Assembly: GCF_000183425.1 (NCBI RefSeq)
Contig: NC_014759.1
Coordinates: 4,061,001-4,125,000 of the forward strand
Direction of reading: 5' to 3'
Length of the DNA stretch: 64,000 bases
Source: Marivirga tractuosa DSM 4126
GTDB taxonomy: Bacteria; Bacteroidota; Bacteroidia; Cytophagales; Cyclobacteriaceae
The notes below the pieces were generated by a model, which did no database searches, had not been told where the DNA came from, and saw only the letters and a program-made list of their open reading frames with translations. The translations under genes and the position numbers were made by a program. Shown here piece after piece: positions 37,953-47,542 of the stretch (position 1 is the first letter of the stretch; every line of letters starts with the position of its first letter).

Positions 37953-40900
37953 GTGAGGAAACCTCTACTACTTAGCATATTAATTTTCTTAGTGATTTCA
38001 ATCTCTGGTTTGAGGTGGTATTACCATTCTCAAGAGTTGGATAAAGAAAATTTTATTGCTCACACCCAACGAAAATTGGATAAAGAATTTAAAGCTGTTG
38101 AAAAGGACCGGCAAGCATTAGTTGAATATTTTGTTCAAAGTAAAGCATTAGATTTTCAATCACTCAATCAGTTAAATAGCACTTACCCTTTCTATTTGTT
38201 CAAAAATTACGGGCTGGTATATTGGTCTGATGAGCACTACACTCCATTAATAAGAAAGTATCGTAAAGAAGGTTGGCATTTTGTAAAGGACGATGCTGGT
38301 CAATTTTTAGAGTTGAATAGTAAATCCAAAAATTCTGATATCATCTTGGTGACCGTAATTCCATTATTTGAATATTATGATGTCAATAATGAATATATTC
38401 AGTCCTCATTTAATACTGAGATTTTACCTTCCTCTGGTATTCAACTTCATCAAACGGAACAAGAAGAGTCCTTTGCTTTAAAGGATTTAGAAGGCAAGCC
38501 AATTTTCCATATTTCTTTTGCAGAAGATTTTGAAAATTATCTACCTAATTTTCATTATCTAATTATCACTTTAGAATCTATTTTAGTTGTTTTACTGCTA
38601 TACTTGCTCTGGCAATTTGCTTCTAATAGGAAAGGGTTTTGGTCAAAAATTGCAGTTTTCATAATAGGCATTGCTTCAATTTGGGGACTGATGGAATACT
38701 TCGATTTCCCCTTTCATTCAACCGATTTAGAACTATTCGACCCTAAATATTTTGCCTCTTCTGATTTCAACCCTTCTCTTGGAAATTTAATCATCAATAG
38801 TATTCTCTTCTTTCTAATCGGGTTTTTCTCAATCCGAAGGTTGAATGACTTTCTCTCAAACGAGAAGAGATTGCTTCCTAATTGGCTGTGCTTATTGCTC
38901 AATTTGGGTGCCTATTTAGTCACTTTAGGTATTTATTATTTTATTTATCTGATTTATATACATTCTAATTGGGGCCTGGATAGCACTCAATCGATTGAAT
39001 TCAATTTTTTAGAAATACTGTCCTATACTGTAGTATTGCTTTTTGGATATTTGGTTTTTGAGGTTTTTAGATTAGTGCATCATCTTAATAATCAATTCAA
39101 GACCAACTTTATAGAATTTCTAGGATTTCAAATTACCGCTTTCGGTCTCTTTTCTTTAATGGCTTTCAGTTTCGGTGTTGTGATTTTTTGGATGGCGGGC
39201 ATTGTTTTTCTAGTGAATATCATAGTGTATTTAACTAATTTAGGTGGGGCACTTGAATCCCTAAAATTTCTAAGTTTTATTTATCTATTTATTTTAATTA
39301 TCGGCATCTCTGCAATTAGTGCTTCCTCTGTTTATGAATTGGAAAAACAAAAGGAAACTAGCCAAAGGAGTGTTTTGGCTGACAGAATAATGAATGGAAA
39401 TGATGTGTTGGCTGAATATATGCTCGTGCAGTTGGATCAAAGTTTACAAAAGGATGCCTATATCAAAAGGCAGTTTCTAATGCCACTTACTCCCTATAAA
39501 ACTATAGTCGATAAGATTGAGCAGTATTATCTCAATGATTATTTTGAAAAATATGAAAAATCTGTAAGGATTTTTGATGCCGAAGGAAACCCAATTTTTC
39601 CAAGTTCTACTTTGCCAATGTCTTCCTCTTATCCCATTCAGCAAATGAATGAACGTAATAAAAGAGGGGATATCAATTTATATCTGGTGAGTTACAATGA
39701 AGGAAACCAACTGCTAAGAAAATACATTTATGTTTATGAAATAAAGCATTATGATTTTGTGTTCGCTAAAATTGTTTTGGAGTTCAAACCTAAGAAAATC
39801 CGTCCTGATAATGTTTTTCCTGAGTTGCTAGTCAAAAACCGTTATGTATCATCTCTCATTGATATCCCGTACGATTATGCTCTTTATAATAACGACACAT
39901 TATCCTACAGTGTAGGAAATCTAAATTTTCCTAATGTGGTCAACCATGAAATTACCAAGGATAAAACCTTGCTCAATATTCAGGAAGAGCAGAATATTAA
40001 TTTCAGTGTAGTAATCAATAATAATGAAAAGTTGATATTTAGTAAGAAAGATGTGTTCTGGTATCGCTTCTTCTCCAATATATCTTTTTTCTTTGTAATC
40101 AGTTTTGTGTTAGTTTTTGTTATATCGGTTTATCAATTCTTTAAACTGTATTGGAAGACAAGGTCAATTGGACTAAGCGCTAAAATTCAGCTCTATTTTT
40201 CGCTTGCCTTTTTAATTCCTTTACTATCGGTAAGTATTTCTACGATTGGTTTTGTGAACGCTACTTTTTTAAAGGATATAGTGACTGAATACGAAGAAAG
40301 TACCAACAGAGTGGCTGGTCAGCTGACCCCTTTGTTAATGAAGTACGAAAATGGTTTAGTGGATAAAACAACTTTAAATAATGAGTTGGCCACCATTACG
40401 AAGATCATTAATACGGATATTAATTTGTATGATTTAAATGGGCAATTGTCCGCTACTAGTCAGCCTCAGGTCTTTGATAAAAACTTATTGTCCAATAGAA
40501 TCAACCCGCAAGCCTATGCTTCCATTTATCAAAGCGGACAAAAAATGATAACCTTGGAGGAAAAAATTGGAAGCCTAAATTATCAATCAGCTTATGTCGG
40601 AATCAGGTCTTACAATTCGGGTGAGCTTTTAGCCATTTTGGGAAGTCCCTTTTTTAAGTCTAATAAAGAGTATGATCTCCTGCTTACTGATTTGCTGAAT
40701 AATGTATTCAATATTTTCGTGGCATCATTCATTATCTTCATCTTTTTAGCATATGCAGCAACAAAAATCTTAACAACTCCATTGAACCTGCTAAAACAAA
40801 AACTATCCCAAGTGAACTTATCTGCAGAGAATAAACCTATAAGTTGGCAAGTTGATGATGAAATTGGCTTATTAATCAAGGAATATAATCAAATGCTCTT

Positions 40901-41603
40901 GAAACTGGAGAGAAGTAGACAGGCCTTGAGTAAAACAGAAAAAGAATCTGCATGGCGCGAAATGGCACAGCAGGTGGCACATGAAATTAAAAATCCGCTT
41001 ACTCCTATGAAGCTTTCTTTGCAACATTTGGAAATGAAAATACAACGAGCAGATAGTCCTATGCCAGAGGCTTCTGAAAAAATTCATAGTATACTATCGC
41101 AAATAGAGAATTTAAGTGATATTGCTACTTCTTTTTCAGCATTTGCTAAAATGCCAATTCCCGAAAATGAAAGGGTTTGTATAAGCGATACGCTGAAAAA
41201 AGTAGTTGATTTCTTTCAAGCAGAAAATGCAGAAATCAAATTGGATTTGCCTGATGAAGATCTGTATGTATTGGCAGATCCGAAAATAATGGAGCGTACT
41301 TTCAACAATATGTTGATTAATGCTATCCAGAGTGGTGATGGAAGTCAGGCTATTACCATTAAAATTAAAATTGAGCTTTTGGAGGGGAAAATTAGAATTT
41401 CAATTACCGATAATGGGTTAGGTATACCTGAAGATAATTATAACAAAGTTTTTTTGCCTAACTTTACAACAAAATCTAATGGTTCTGGAATCGGATTGGC
41501 TGTGGCTAAAAGAGGAATTGAACATGCAGGGGGTGATATTTGGTTTGAAACAGAAGTTAATAAAGGAACTACCTTTTTCATAGAATTGAAAAGATTGGAT
41601 TGA
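37953..41603 (+). CDS. large NtrY-like membrane sensor histidine kinase
   Basis: 1216 residues, starting at GTG. N-terminal membrane helix (LLLSILIFLVISISGLRWYY), then a periplasmic part (about 30-200) and about six further helices to residue 470, a second extracytoplasmic region, two more helices near 700-770 and one near 925-945, and a HAMP-like segment (LTTPLNLLKQKLSQVNLSAE). The kinase core has the H box MAQQVAHEIKNPLTPMKLSL with His near residue 1010, N box FNNMLINAIQSG, G1 ITDNGLGIPE and G2 GSGIGLAVAKRGIEHAGG. The AHEIKNPLTP form is that of NtrY-like kinases. Its stop overlaps the start of the next gene. No response regulator is adjacent. Confidence 0.93.
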   Translation: MRKPLLLSILIFLVISISGLRWYYHSQELDKENFIAHTQRKLDKEFKAVEKDRQALVEYFVQSKALDFQSLNQLNSTYPFYLFKNYGLVYWSDEHYTPLIRKYRKEGWHFVKDDAGQFLELNSKSKNSDIILVTVIPLFEYYDVNNEYIQSSFNTEILPSSGIQLHQTEQEESFALKDLEGKPIFHISFAEDFENYLPNFHYLIITLESILVVLLLYLLWQFASNRKGFWSKIAVFIIGIASIWGLMEYFDFPFHSTDLELFDPKYFASSDFNPSLGNLIINSILFFLIGFFSIRRLNDFLSNEKRLLPNWLCLLLNLGAYLVTLGIYYFIYLIYIHSNWGLDSTQSIEFNFLEILSYTVVLLFGYLVFEVFRLVHHLNNQFKTNFIEFLGFQITAFGLFSLMAFSFGVVIFWMAGIVFLVNIIVYLTNLGGALESLKFLSFIYLFILIIGISAISASSVYELEKQKETSQRSVLADRIMNGNDVLAEYMLVQLDQSLQKDAYIKRQFLMPLTPYKTIVDKIEQYYLNDYFEKYEKSVRIFDAEGNPIFPSSTLPMSSSYPIQQMNERNKRGDINLYLVSYNEGNQLLRKYIYVYEIKHYDFVFAKIVLEFKPKKIRPDNVFPELLVKNRYVSSLIDIPYDYALYNNDTLSYSVGNLNFPNVVNHEITKDKTLLNIQEEQNINFSVVINNNEKLIFSKKDVFWYRFFSNISFFFVISFVLVFVISVYQFFKLYWKTRSIGLSAKIQLYFSLAFLIPLLSVSISTIGFVNATFLKDIVTEYEESTNRVAGQLTPLLMKYENGLVDKTTLNNELATITKIINTDINLYDLNGQLSATSQPQVFDKNLLSNRINPQAYASIYQSGQKMITLEEKIGSLNYQSAYVGIRSYNSGELLAILGSPFFKSNKEYDLLLTDLLNNVFNIFVASFIIFIFLAYAATKILTTPLNLLKQKLSQVNLSAENKPISWQVDDEIGLLIKEYNQMLLKLERSRQALSKTEKESAWREMAQQVAHEIKNPLTPMKLSLQHLEMKIQRADSPMPEASEKIHSILSQIENLSDIATSFSAFAKMPIPENERVCISDTLKKVVDFFQAENAEIKLDLPDEDLYVLADPKIMERTFNNMLINAIQSGDGSQAITIKIKIELLEGKIRISITDNGLGIPEDNYNKVFLPNFTTKSNGSGIGLAVAKRGIEHAGGDIWFETEVNKGTTFFIELKRLD

Positions 41604-44600
41604 TTTTGAAGTATGTTTTTAGAGTTGTGGTTATTAGTATTCTGGTCTTATTTATAAGTCCAAAGTTTCTTTATGCCCAATCAAATTGCTTTGAAACGGA
41701 GTATACCAGTTATCAAATACCTGATTCCATTTTGATAATCTCCTCTACAATCCAAATTAATAATATAGCAGGTGAAGAGTTAGGCTATGAAATTTTTGAT
41801 AATGTTCTTAAGATAAATGAATGTCAAGAAGGGGAATTTTTTAGGGTTTGCTTTAATTATGTTCTTAAAGAGACTGAATTAGTTAAGTCTGCTGTTCCAG
41901 AGGAATGGTATGATAGTACCGCTCGCTTTACCAACAATATTCAGGTTCAAGAAGAAAAGAATCGATCTACTCAAGAATTACTAGGCTTAGGAGGGATTCA
42001 GATTGATGGGGCGTATATGCGGTCAGTTTCTGGTGGGGGGCAACAATCTGCCATGATGCATTCAGTAATGGATTTGACCATTTCAGGAAATATTTCTGAA
42101 GATTTGCAGCTTCAAGCCAGAATGACTGATCAACAAATGCCTTTTGAGCCAGAAGGAAATACACAGCGACTTCAGGACTTTGATAGAGTAAATTTTCAGC
42201 TTATTCATGAAAACTGGGGAATGGAAGCAGGTGATTTGGATATCCAATCCAATCGCGACTTAAACTTTTTGAGGTTTAATAGACAAGTTCAGGGCTTGGC
42301 TATATCTTCTACTAAATTGTCTTTTGACTCAACTGATTCCAAAACTCAAGCTGTTACCTCATTTGCAAGAAGCAAAACAGGAATCCAATCCATTCAGCCT
42401 CTCGAAGGAGTTTTAGGTCCTTACAGAATAGACGGGCCACAAAATGAACCCTTTATTTTTCTCTTAGCAGGATCAGAAAAAGTATTTCTTGATGGGAAGC
42501 TTTTAGATAGAGGGCTGGAAAATGATTATGTCATTGATTACAATGCAGCCGAACTTACTTTCAATTCCAAAATTTACATTTCAAAATACAGTAGAATTCA
42601 AATTGAATTTGAGTATTCTGACCGACAGTATAGCAGAAATGTAACCACCTTACAACATCAACAATCTATTGGGAATTTGGATGTTAACATTGGTTATTTC
42701 CAACAATCCGACAAGCCAGGGAATCAGATGAATGACTTGTCTAAAAGCGATTTTGAAGAATTGTCAAATTTGGATGCAGGTGCTACTTACGGTGAAATTT
42801 CTTCTGCAGATAGCGTTGGTTATTCTTCAAGCAGAAAGCGCTATGCTCAAATTGATACACTTATTAATGGTCAGACTTATCAGATCTTCAAGCGTTCGGA
42901 AAATCCTGAAATTGCTCACTATCAGTTGAGTTTTACCATGGTAGGGGAGAATCATGGGGATTACCGTATCGCTAATTCCTCTGAAAATGGGGTGAGCTAT
43001 GAATGGGTAGCACCGATTGATGGTGTGCCCCAAGGAAATTATGCTCCAATAAAACGTGTGGCATTACCCCAGAATCAACGCATCATAAATCTTGGCTTTA
43101 ATTATAATTTAAAGGACGATTCAAAAATAAGCTTTGAATATGCAGGTTCCGAATTTGTAAGCAACCGCTTTAATCAAGAAAATACAAAGCAGACAGGCAA
43201 TGCATTTTCTGTTGGTTATCAATCAGATGCTAAAGATTTGAGTTTTGGCAAAAACTCATCCATTGACTACTTCATTAAATATGAATATTTGGATTCTGCA
43301 TTTTCTCCTGTTCAACCATTTCGAGAAATGGAATTCAATAGAAATTGGGGAATGGAACAATCCGCAACATTTCAAGCAGGGGAAGAGCACCTGTTAAGTT
43401 TGGGAACTTCTATCCAAAATGATAAGCAGAATTTTAGTTATGAAGTGGCGCTACGGAATAAAGAAAATTTTGGTAATGGTGCTCAGCACAGTGTAGTCTT
43501 TCAGAATAGGGGAGATTTAAATATAGCCTTTAATGGCTTTATGATGAATAGCAAGCATGGTGAAACACAAACCGATTGGAAGAAAGCTACTGCTGACTTT
43601 AGTTATGCAAAATATAAAATTCAACCAGGCTATACATTTAGGACAGAGCAACATCAAATCAAAATTAAGGATGAAATTGCTAGCAGTTTTCAGTTTTTTG
43701 ATAGTCATAGTTTTTATCTTGCTAAGCCAGACTCCAATCATTGGGATTTTAAAATTGCTCATGAATTTAGAGCAGATCAAAGACCAATTGAAGGAGAATT
43801 CCGTGAATTCGAAAAAGCACAGAATACGAAATTGCAAACTTCATTTCGATACGGTGAAGACAATCAACTAGCCTTTAATTTGCTGAGAAGAGAAATACAA
43901 ACTACCATAGATTCAACAAGAACGGAAAAGTATTTTCAAGGAGGATTGAACTGGCAATCAAGTTTTTGGGACGGCAATATTATTCAAAAATTAAACTTTC
44001 AGACTGGGACAGGAAGAGTTTTGCAAAGGAGCTATTTTTTCATGGAGGTAGCACGAAGTTTAGGAACCCATTCTTGGTCTGATTTAAACGGAAATGGTGA
44101 GCAAGAATTGAATGAATTTTTTGAGGACGAAACGGAATACGGAGATAGAAATTATGTGAAGGTTTTGACCATGGGTGATAGTTATCAAACTGCTTTTATC
44201 AATAATTTGCAGTATCAGTTAAGATGGAATTTGCCCAAATCATGGGCCAAATCTGAAAATTTAATGCAATATCTAGAAAAATTTTCAGGTAGTTTTAATG
44301 TCAATCTTGATAATAAAAATACGTTTGAAGAATGGGCATCCAGGATATCTCCTTTTTCATTTGATAATGGTGATCAAGTACTGTCTTCTCGTAATATGTG
44401 GAAATCTAATTTCTGGTATAATAGGGGAGGTATAGCTTTTCTAGAGGCTTCTTTGTCTAACTCCAATCGAAAACAATTAATGATTGAAGGTTTTGAAGGA
44501 ATGGATAGATCTGTATTCTTACTGGCAGGTTCCCTCAATGCATTTCAAGATTGGAACTTTTCTACAACTTATCGTCAAACTTCTAATGCTTCTTTTTCCG

Positions 44601-45034
44601 AGGTAGTGGAAGAAAGAGATTATCAGTTTAATACGACTTCGGTAAATCCTAAAATTAGTTGGCAAGGAGGTAGAAATTTAAGAGTGAGTTTGGCCTATAG
44701 AAATGAAAACAAACTGAGTGCTGATGAAAGCGCAGGTGGTGCAGTATTAGTTAATTCAATTGAGCTTTCCAATAAATTGATCCAAGCAAAAAATGGTGTC
44801 TTGGAAAGCAAATTCAGTTATGTTAGTGTAGATTCAGAATTGCGAGATAATAGAAGTCCATTAGCATTTGAAATGTTTGAAGGATTAAGGGCAGGTGATA
44901 ACTATGTTTGGAATCTCTCTCTAAGAAGAAAAATTATAGGTGATCTAAATCTAATTTTACAATATATAGGCAGAAAAAGCCAAGACAGCAAGACCATTCA
45001 TAATGGCAGCGTCCAATTAACCGCCTTATTCTAA
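41600..45034 (+). CDS. giant outer-membrane beta-barrel-like protein, unknown function
   Basis: 1144 residues. The start codon is a TTG overlapping the kinase stop (TTGA), because no ATG precedes the signal sequence (YVFRVVVISILVLFISPKFL, then YAQS). The N-terminal third contains GGIQIDGAYMRSVSGGGQQS, DLTISGNISEDLQLQARMTD and GDLDIQSNRDLNFLRFNRQV, then INDYNAAELTFNSKIYISKY-type strands. The rest shows alternating amphipathic strands (LNVNIGYFQQS, NLGFNYNLKDDSKISFEYAG) and ends with NLILQYIGRK ... VQLTALF, a barrel-like aromatic C-terminus. An outer-membrane barrel is likely. I do not recognise the family. Overlap with the kinase gene suggests joint expression. Confidence 0.75.
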   Translation: MILKYVFRVVVISILVLFISPKFLYAQSNCFETEYTSYQIPDSILIISSTIQINNIAGEELGYEIFDNVLKINECQEGEFFRVCFNYVLKETELVKSAVPEEWYDSTARFTNNIQVQEEKNRSTQELLGLGGIQIDGAYMRSVSGGGQQSAMMHSVMDLTISGNISEDLQLQARMTDQQMPFEPEGNTQRLQDFDRVNFQLIHENWGMEAGDLDIQSNRDLNFLRFNRQVQGLAISSTKLSFDSTDSKTQAVTSFARSKTGIQSIQPLEGVLGPYRIDGPQNEPFIFLLAGSEKVFLDGKLLDRGLENDYVIDYNAAELTFNSKIYISKYSRIQIEFEYSDRQYSRNVTTLQHQQSIGNLDVNIGYFQQSDKPGNQMNDLSKSDFEELSNLDAGATYGEISSADSVGYSSSRKRYAQIDTLINGQTYQIFKRSENPEIAHYQLSFTMVGENHGDYRIANSSENGVSYEWVAPIDGVPQGNYAPIKRVALPQNQRIINLGFNYNLKDDSKISFEYAGSEFVSNRFNQENTKQTGNAFSVGYQSDAKDLSFGKNSSIDYFIKYEYLDSAFSPVQPFREMEFNRNWGMEQSATFQAGEEHLLSLGTSIQNDKQNFSYEVALRNKENFGNGAQHSVVFQNRGDLNIAFNGFMMNSKHGETQTDWKKATADFSYAKYKIQPGYTFRTEQHQIKIKDEIASSFQFFDSHSFYLAKPDSNHWDFKIAHEFRADQRPIEGEFREFEKAQNTKLQTSFRYGEDNQLAFNLLRREIQTTIDSTRTEKYFQGGLNWQSSFWDGNIIQKLNFQTGTGRVLQRSYFFMEVARSLGTHSWSDLNGNGEQELNEFFEDETEYGDRNYVKVLTMGDSYQTAFINNLQYQLRWNLPKSWAKSENLMQYLEKFSGSFNVNLDNKNTFEEWASRISPFSFDNGDQVLSSRNMWKSNFWYNRGGIAFLEASLSNSNRKQLMIEGFEGMDRSVFLLAGSLNAFQDWNFSTTYRQTSNASFSEVVEERDYQFNTTSVNPKISWQGGRNLRVSLAYRNENKLSADESAGGAVLVNSIELSNKLIQAKNGVLESKFSYVSVDSELRDNRSPLAFEMFEGLRAGDNYVWNLSLRRKIIGDLNLILQYIGRKSQDSKTIHNGSVQLTALF

Positions 45035-45133
45035 ATCACCCCACACCCATCGCCCCACTACTTCCTTCTATACTACTTTTTTCCTTCCTTAGGAATTACA
45101 AGGCTCCAATTTCCCCCTTTGGGGGCTAGGGGG

Positions 45134-45886
45134 CTACAGCGTCTTCCTCAACTTCTTCATAAACTTACTAGCAAAAATAAAGTCTTCTAAATCTTCTTGA
45201 CCAGACGTTAGGATGTTGTCAGAATTTCCTTCCCAAACTTTTTTACCTTTTGACAAATACATAATGTATTCTCCCACTCCCATAACGGAATTCATATCGT
45301 GCGTAACCATAATAGTAGTGACATTCAGTTCATGAGTAATTTCCTGAATTAATTCATCAATCAATAGTGAGGTTCTAGGGTCAAGTCCTGAATTCGGTTC
45401 GTCACAGAACAAGTAGTTGATATCATTTACAATAGCTCGAGCTATTCCAACTCTTTTCTTCTGACCTCCACTTATCTCAGAAGGCATTTTTTTGTTAATG
45501 TTTTCAAGACCAACTCTGCTCAATACGTTATTTACGCGATCAAGCTTTTCGTCTTTCTTCATATCCGTAAGCAAGTCCAAGGGGAACATAACGTTTTCCT
45601 CTATATTTTTCGAGTCAAATAGGGCACCACCCTGAAAAAGCATGCCAATTTCACGTCTCATCTGTGCTTTTTCATCTTTATCGGCTTTCAAAAAACCCCT
45701 GCCATCATAGAGAACTTCGCCTGCTTCAGGGATTACTAAGCCTACAATGCATTTTAACAGTACACTTTTTCCAGTGCCACTAGCACCAATGATTAAATTG
45801 GTGATACCTCTCTCAAAGGTTCCTGAAATATCTTGTAAAACATGATTATCATTGAAAGACTTGGATATATTTTTGATTTCAATCAT
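45134..45886 (-). CDS. MlaF-type ABC transporter ATP-binding protein
   Basis: 250 residues. Walker A GASGTGKSV (near residues 35-43), where the usual Ser/Thr of GKST is Ser then Val, which is typical of MlaF. Then LFQGGALFDSKNIEENVMFP, signature EISGGQKKRVGIARAI, Walker B YLFCDEPNSGLDP (MlaF-type CDEPxSGLDP) and switch TIMVTHDMNSV. It powers lipid transport between inner and outer membranes with MlaE and an MCE protein. It starts 4 bases after the permease gene. The MCE (MlaD) gene usually next in line is missing here: convergent DNA follows instead. Confidence 0.92.
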   Translation of the reverse strand: MIEIKNISKSFNDNHVLQDISGTFERGITNLIIGASGTGKSVLLKCIVGLVIPEAGEVLYDGRGFLKADKDEKAQMRREIGMLFQGGALFDSKNIEENVMFPLDLLTDMKKDEKLDRVNNVLSRVGLENINKKMPSEISGGQKKRVGIARAIVNDINYLFCDEPNSGLDPRTSLLIDELIQEITHELNVTTIMVTHDMNSVMGVGEYIMYLSKGKKVWEGNSDNILTSGQEDLEDFIFASKFMKKLRKTL

Positions 45887-45889
45887 TTC

Positions 45890-46621
45890 TTAGTTTAATA
45901 ATAATTCTGCTAAAATATAATCAGCTAACAATACTGCAATACAGCTTTTTGTTACAGCACTTGTACTGGATTGACCTACCTCAAGTGCTCCTCCAGTGGT
46001 GAAAAAACCTTGAAAAGCTGAGATAGAAGCGATTAAAAATGCAAATACTAATGATTTTATAAGAGCAAACTGGACTGTAAAGGGATTAAAATCTATTCTA
46101 ATTCCGTAAACATATTCTGTCTCCGTCAATATACCTGTAAGCGTGCCGGCAATATACCCTCCGTATAGGGCTAAAAATCCTGCTATGACGACCAGAAGTG
46201 GGTACATAATCATGGCGGCTACAATTTTAGGTAAGACTAAATAAGACGAAGCATTTACTCCCATCACTTCTAGGGCATCTATCTGTTCAGTAATTCTCAT
46301 AGTGCCTAATCCACCCGCTATGCTAGATCCAACTTTTCCCGCAATAACAATGGCAGTAATGGTAGGTGCTAGTTCTAAAACAACCATTTCCCTAGTAACC
46401 TGAGCTACCACATAATTTTGAATTAGTGGGCTTACTAAATTATAAGCAGTTTGGACGGTCGTAACAGCACCCATAAATGTTGAGGTAATAGCAACGATTA
46501 ATATGGAATTCCAGCCTATGGAAATACATTCATTAATGGTGAGCTTGAAATAGGATGAAAAGGACTCTCGCCTTACAAACATACTTCCTAAAAATATAAA
46601 ATAGGCACCTATAGACTTCAT
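45890..46621 (-). CDS. MlaE-type ABC transporter permease
   Basis: 243 residues with five to six membrane helices. Family motifs: NECISIGWNSILIVAITSTF, then MVVLELAPTITAIVIAGKVG, the GSSIAGGLGTMRITEQIDAL helix and MGVNASSYLVLPKIVAAMIM, all typical of the MlaE/YrbE permease family. The C-terminal FFTTGGALEVGQSSTSAVTK also fits. It forms the membrane part of a phospholipid transporter for outer-membrane lipid balance. Translational coupling with the ATPase downstream (4-base gap). It is divergent from the SDR gene. Confidence 0.94.
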   Translation of the reverse strand: MKSIGAYFIFLGSMFVRRESFSSYFKLTINECISIGWNSILIVAITSTFMGAVTTVQTAYNLVSPLIQNYVVAQVTREMVVLELAPTITAIVIAGKVGSSIAGGLGTMRITEQIDALEVMGVNASSYLVLPKIVAAMIMYPLLVVIAGFLALYGGYIAGTLTGILTETEYVYGIRIDFNPFTVQFALIKSLVFAFLIASISAFQGFFTTGGALEVGQSSTSAVTKSCIAVLLADYILAELLLN

Positions 46622-46833
46622 AAGGTTGTTGTTTCTTGTATCTTCAAATTTAAAGTTAGCATGAAAATTTTCTTTACAATAAAAGTTGTTTCAATTCTTT
46701 ACAGATAATTGGATTTTGAGGTTATGCGGATGATTATTCTAATCCAATACGCTAATGAATTTCGTAAGTTTGTAGAACTACAAGATTATTGTTTAGTTTC
46801 GTATTTTCAAACCAAAGATAATTCAATTTTAAA

Positions 46834-47538
46834 ATGAATAAATTTATAGTAATTACTGGAGGTACAAAAGGTATTGGAAGAGCCTTAGTGCTCCGGTTTG
46901 CGGAAAAAGGATTTGATGTCATTACTTGCGCTAGAAATAAAGCTGATTTAGAAGTTCTGAAAGAGGAAATAGAAAAATCATATAACAATAAGGTGCATGT
47001 GAAAGCAGCAGACTTATCGAAAAGAGAAGACATTGCAACTTTTGCAGATTTTGTTTTAAGCACCACGCCAAGAGTTGATGTTTTAATTAATAATACCGGT
47101 ATTTTCCTTCCGGGAAGCATTCAAGATGAACCAGACGGAAATTTGGAAATGATGATGAATACAAATTTATTCTCAGCATATCACCTGACAAGGGCTTTGT
47201 TGCCTTCAATGTTGCCTCATAAACAGGGACATATTTTCTCTATGAGTAGCATAGCTGGAATCACAGCATATTCAAGTGGTGGTTCTTACAGTATAACTAA
47301 ATATGCCATGCAAGGATTTACAAAATGCCTTAGAGAAGAATTAAAAGGTGAGGGTATAAGAGTTACTTCCGTACTACCTGGTGCTACCTTCACTGCAAGT
47401 TGGGAAGGGGTAGATTTACCTCATGAAAGATTTATGAAAGCAGAAGATGTCGCTGAATCTGTGTGGTCAGCCTATGCTTTATCGGACAGAACGGTAGTAG
47501 AAGAAATTGTTTTAAGGCCTCAATTAGGAGATATATAG
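46834..47538 (+). CDS. short-chain dehydrogenase/reductase
   Basis: 234 residues. Rossmann glycine motif GGTKGIGRALV (TGGTKGIG) at the N-terminus, NNTGIF where classical SDRs have NNAG, catalytic Ser in SMSSIAGITAYSS and YSITKYAMQGF with Tyr-x3-Lys, then a PGATFT segment. Cofactor is NAD(P)(H); the substrate is unknown. The next gene, an aminotransferase, starts only 4 bases later, so it probably belongs to the sugar or glycan modification set downstream, although cytoplasmic housekeeping SDR roles are possible. Confidence 0.93.
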   Translation: MNKFIVITGGTKGIGRALVLRFAEKGFDVITCARNKADLEVLKEEIEKSYNNKVHVKAADLSKREDIATFADFVLSTTPRVDVLINNTGIFLPGSIQDEPDGNLEMMMNTNLFSAYHLTRALLPSMLPHKQGHIFSMSSIAGITAYSSGGSYSITKYAMQGFTKCLREELKGEGIRVTSVLPGATFTASWEGVDLPHERFMKAEDVAESVWSAYALSDRTVVEEIVLRPQLGDI

Positions 47539-47542
47539 AGCC

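Noticed and set aside
45113..45125. CCCCCTTTGGGGG hairpin between the 1144-residue gene and the MlaF-type gene
   Set aside because: No T-run follows on either strand, so I did not call it a terminator.
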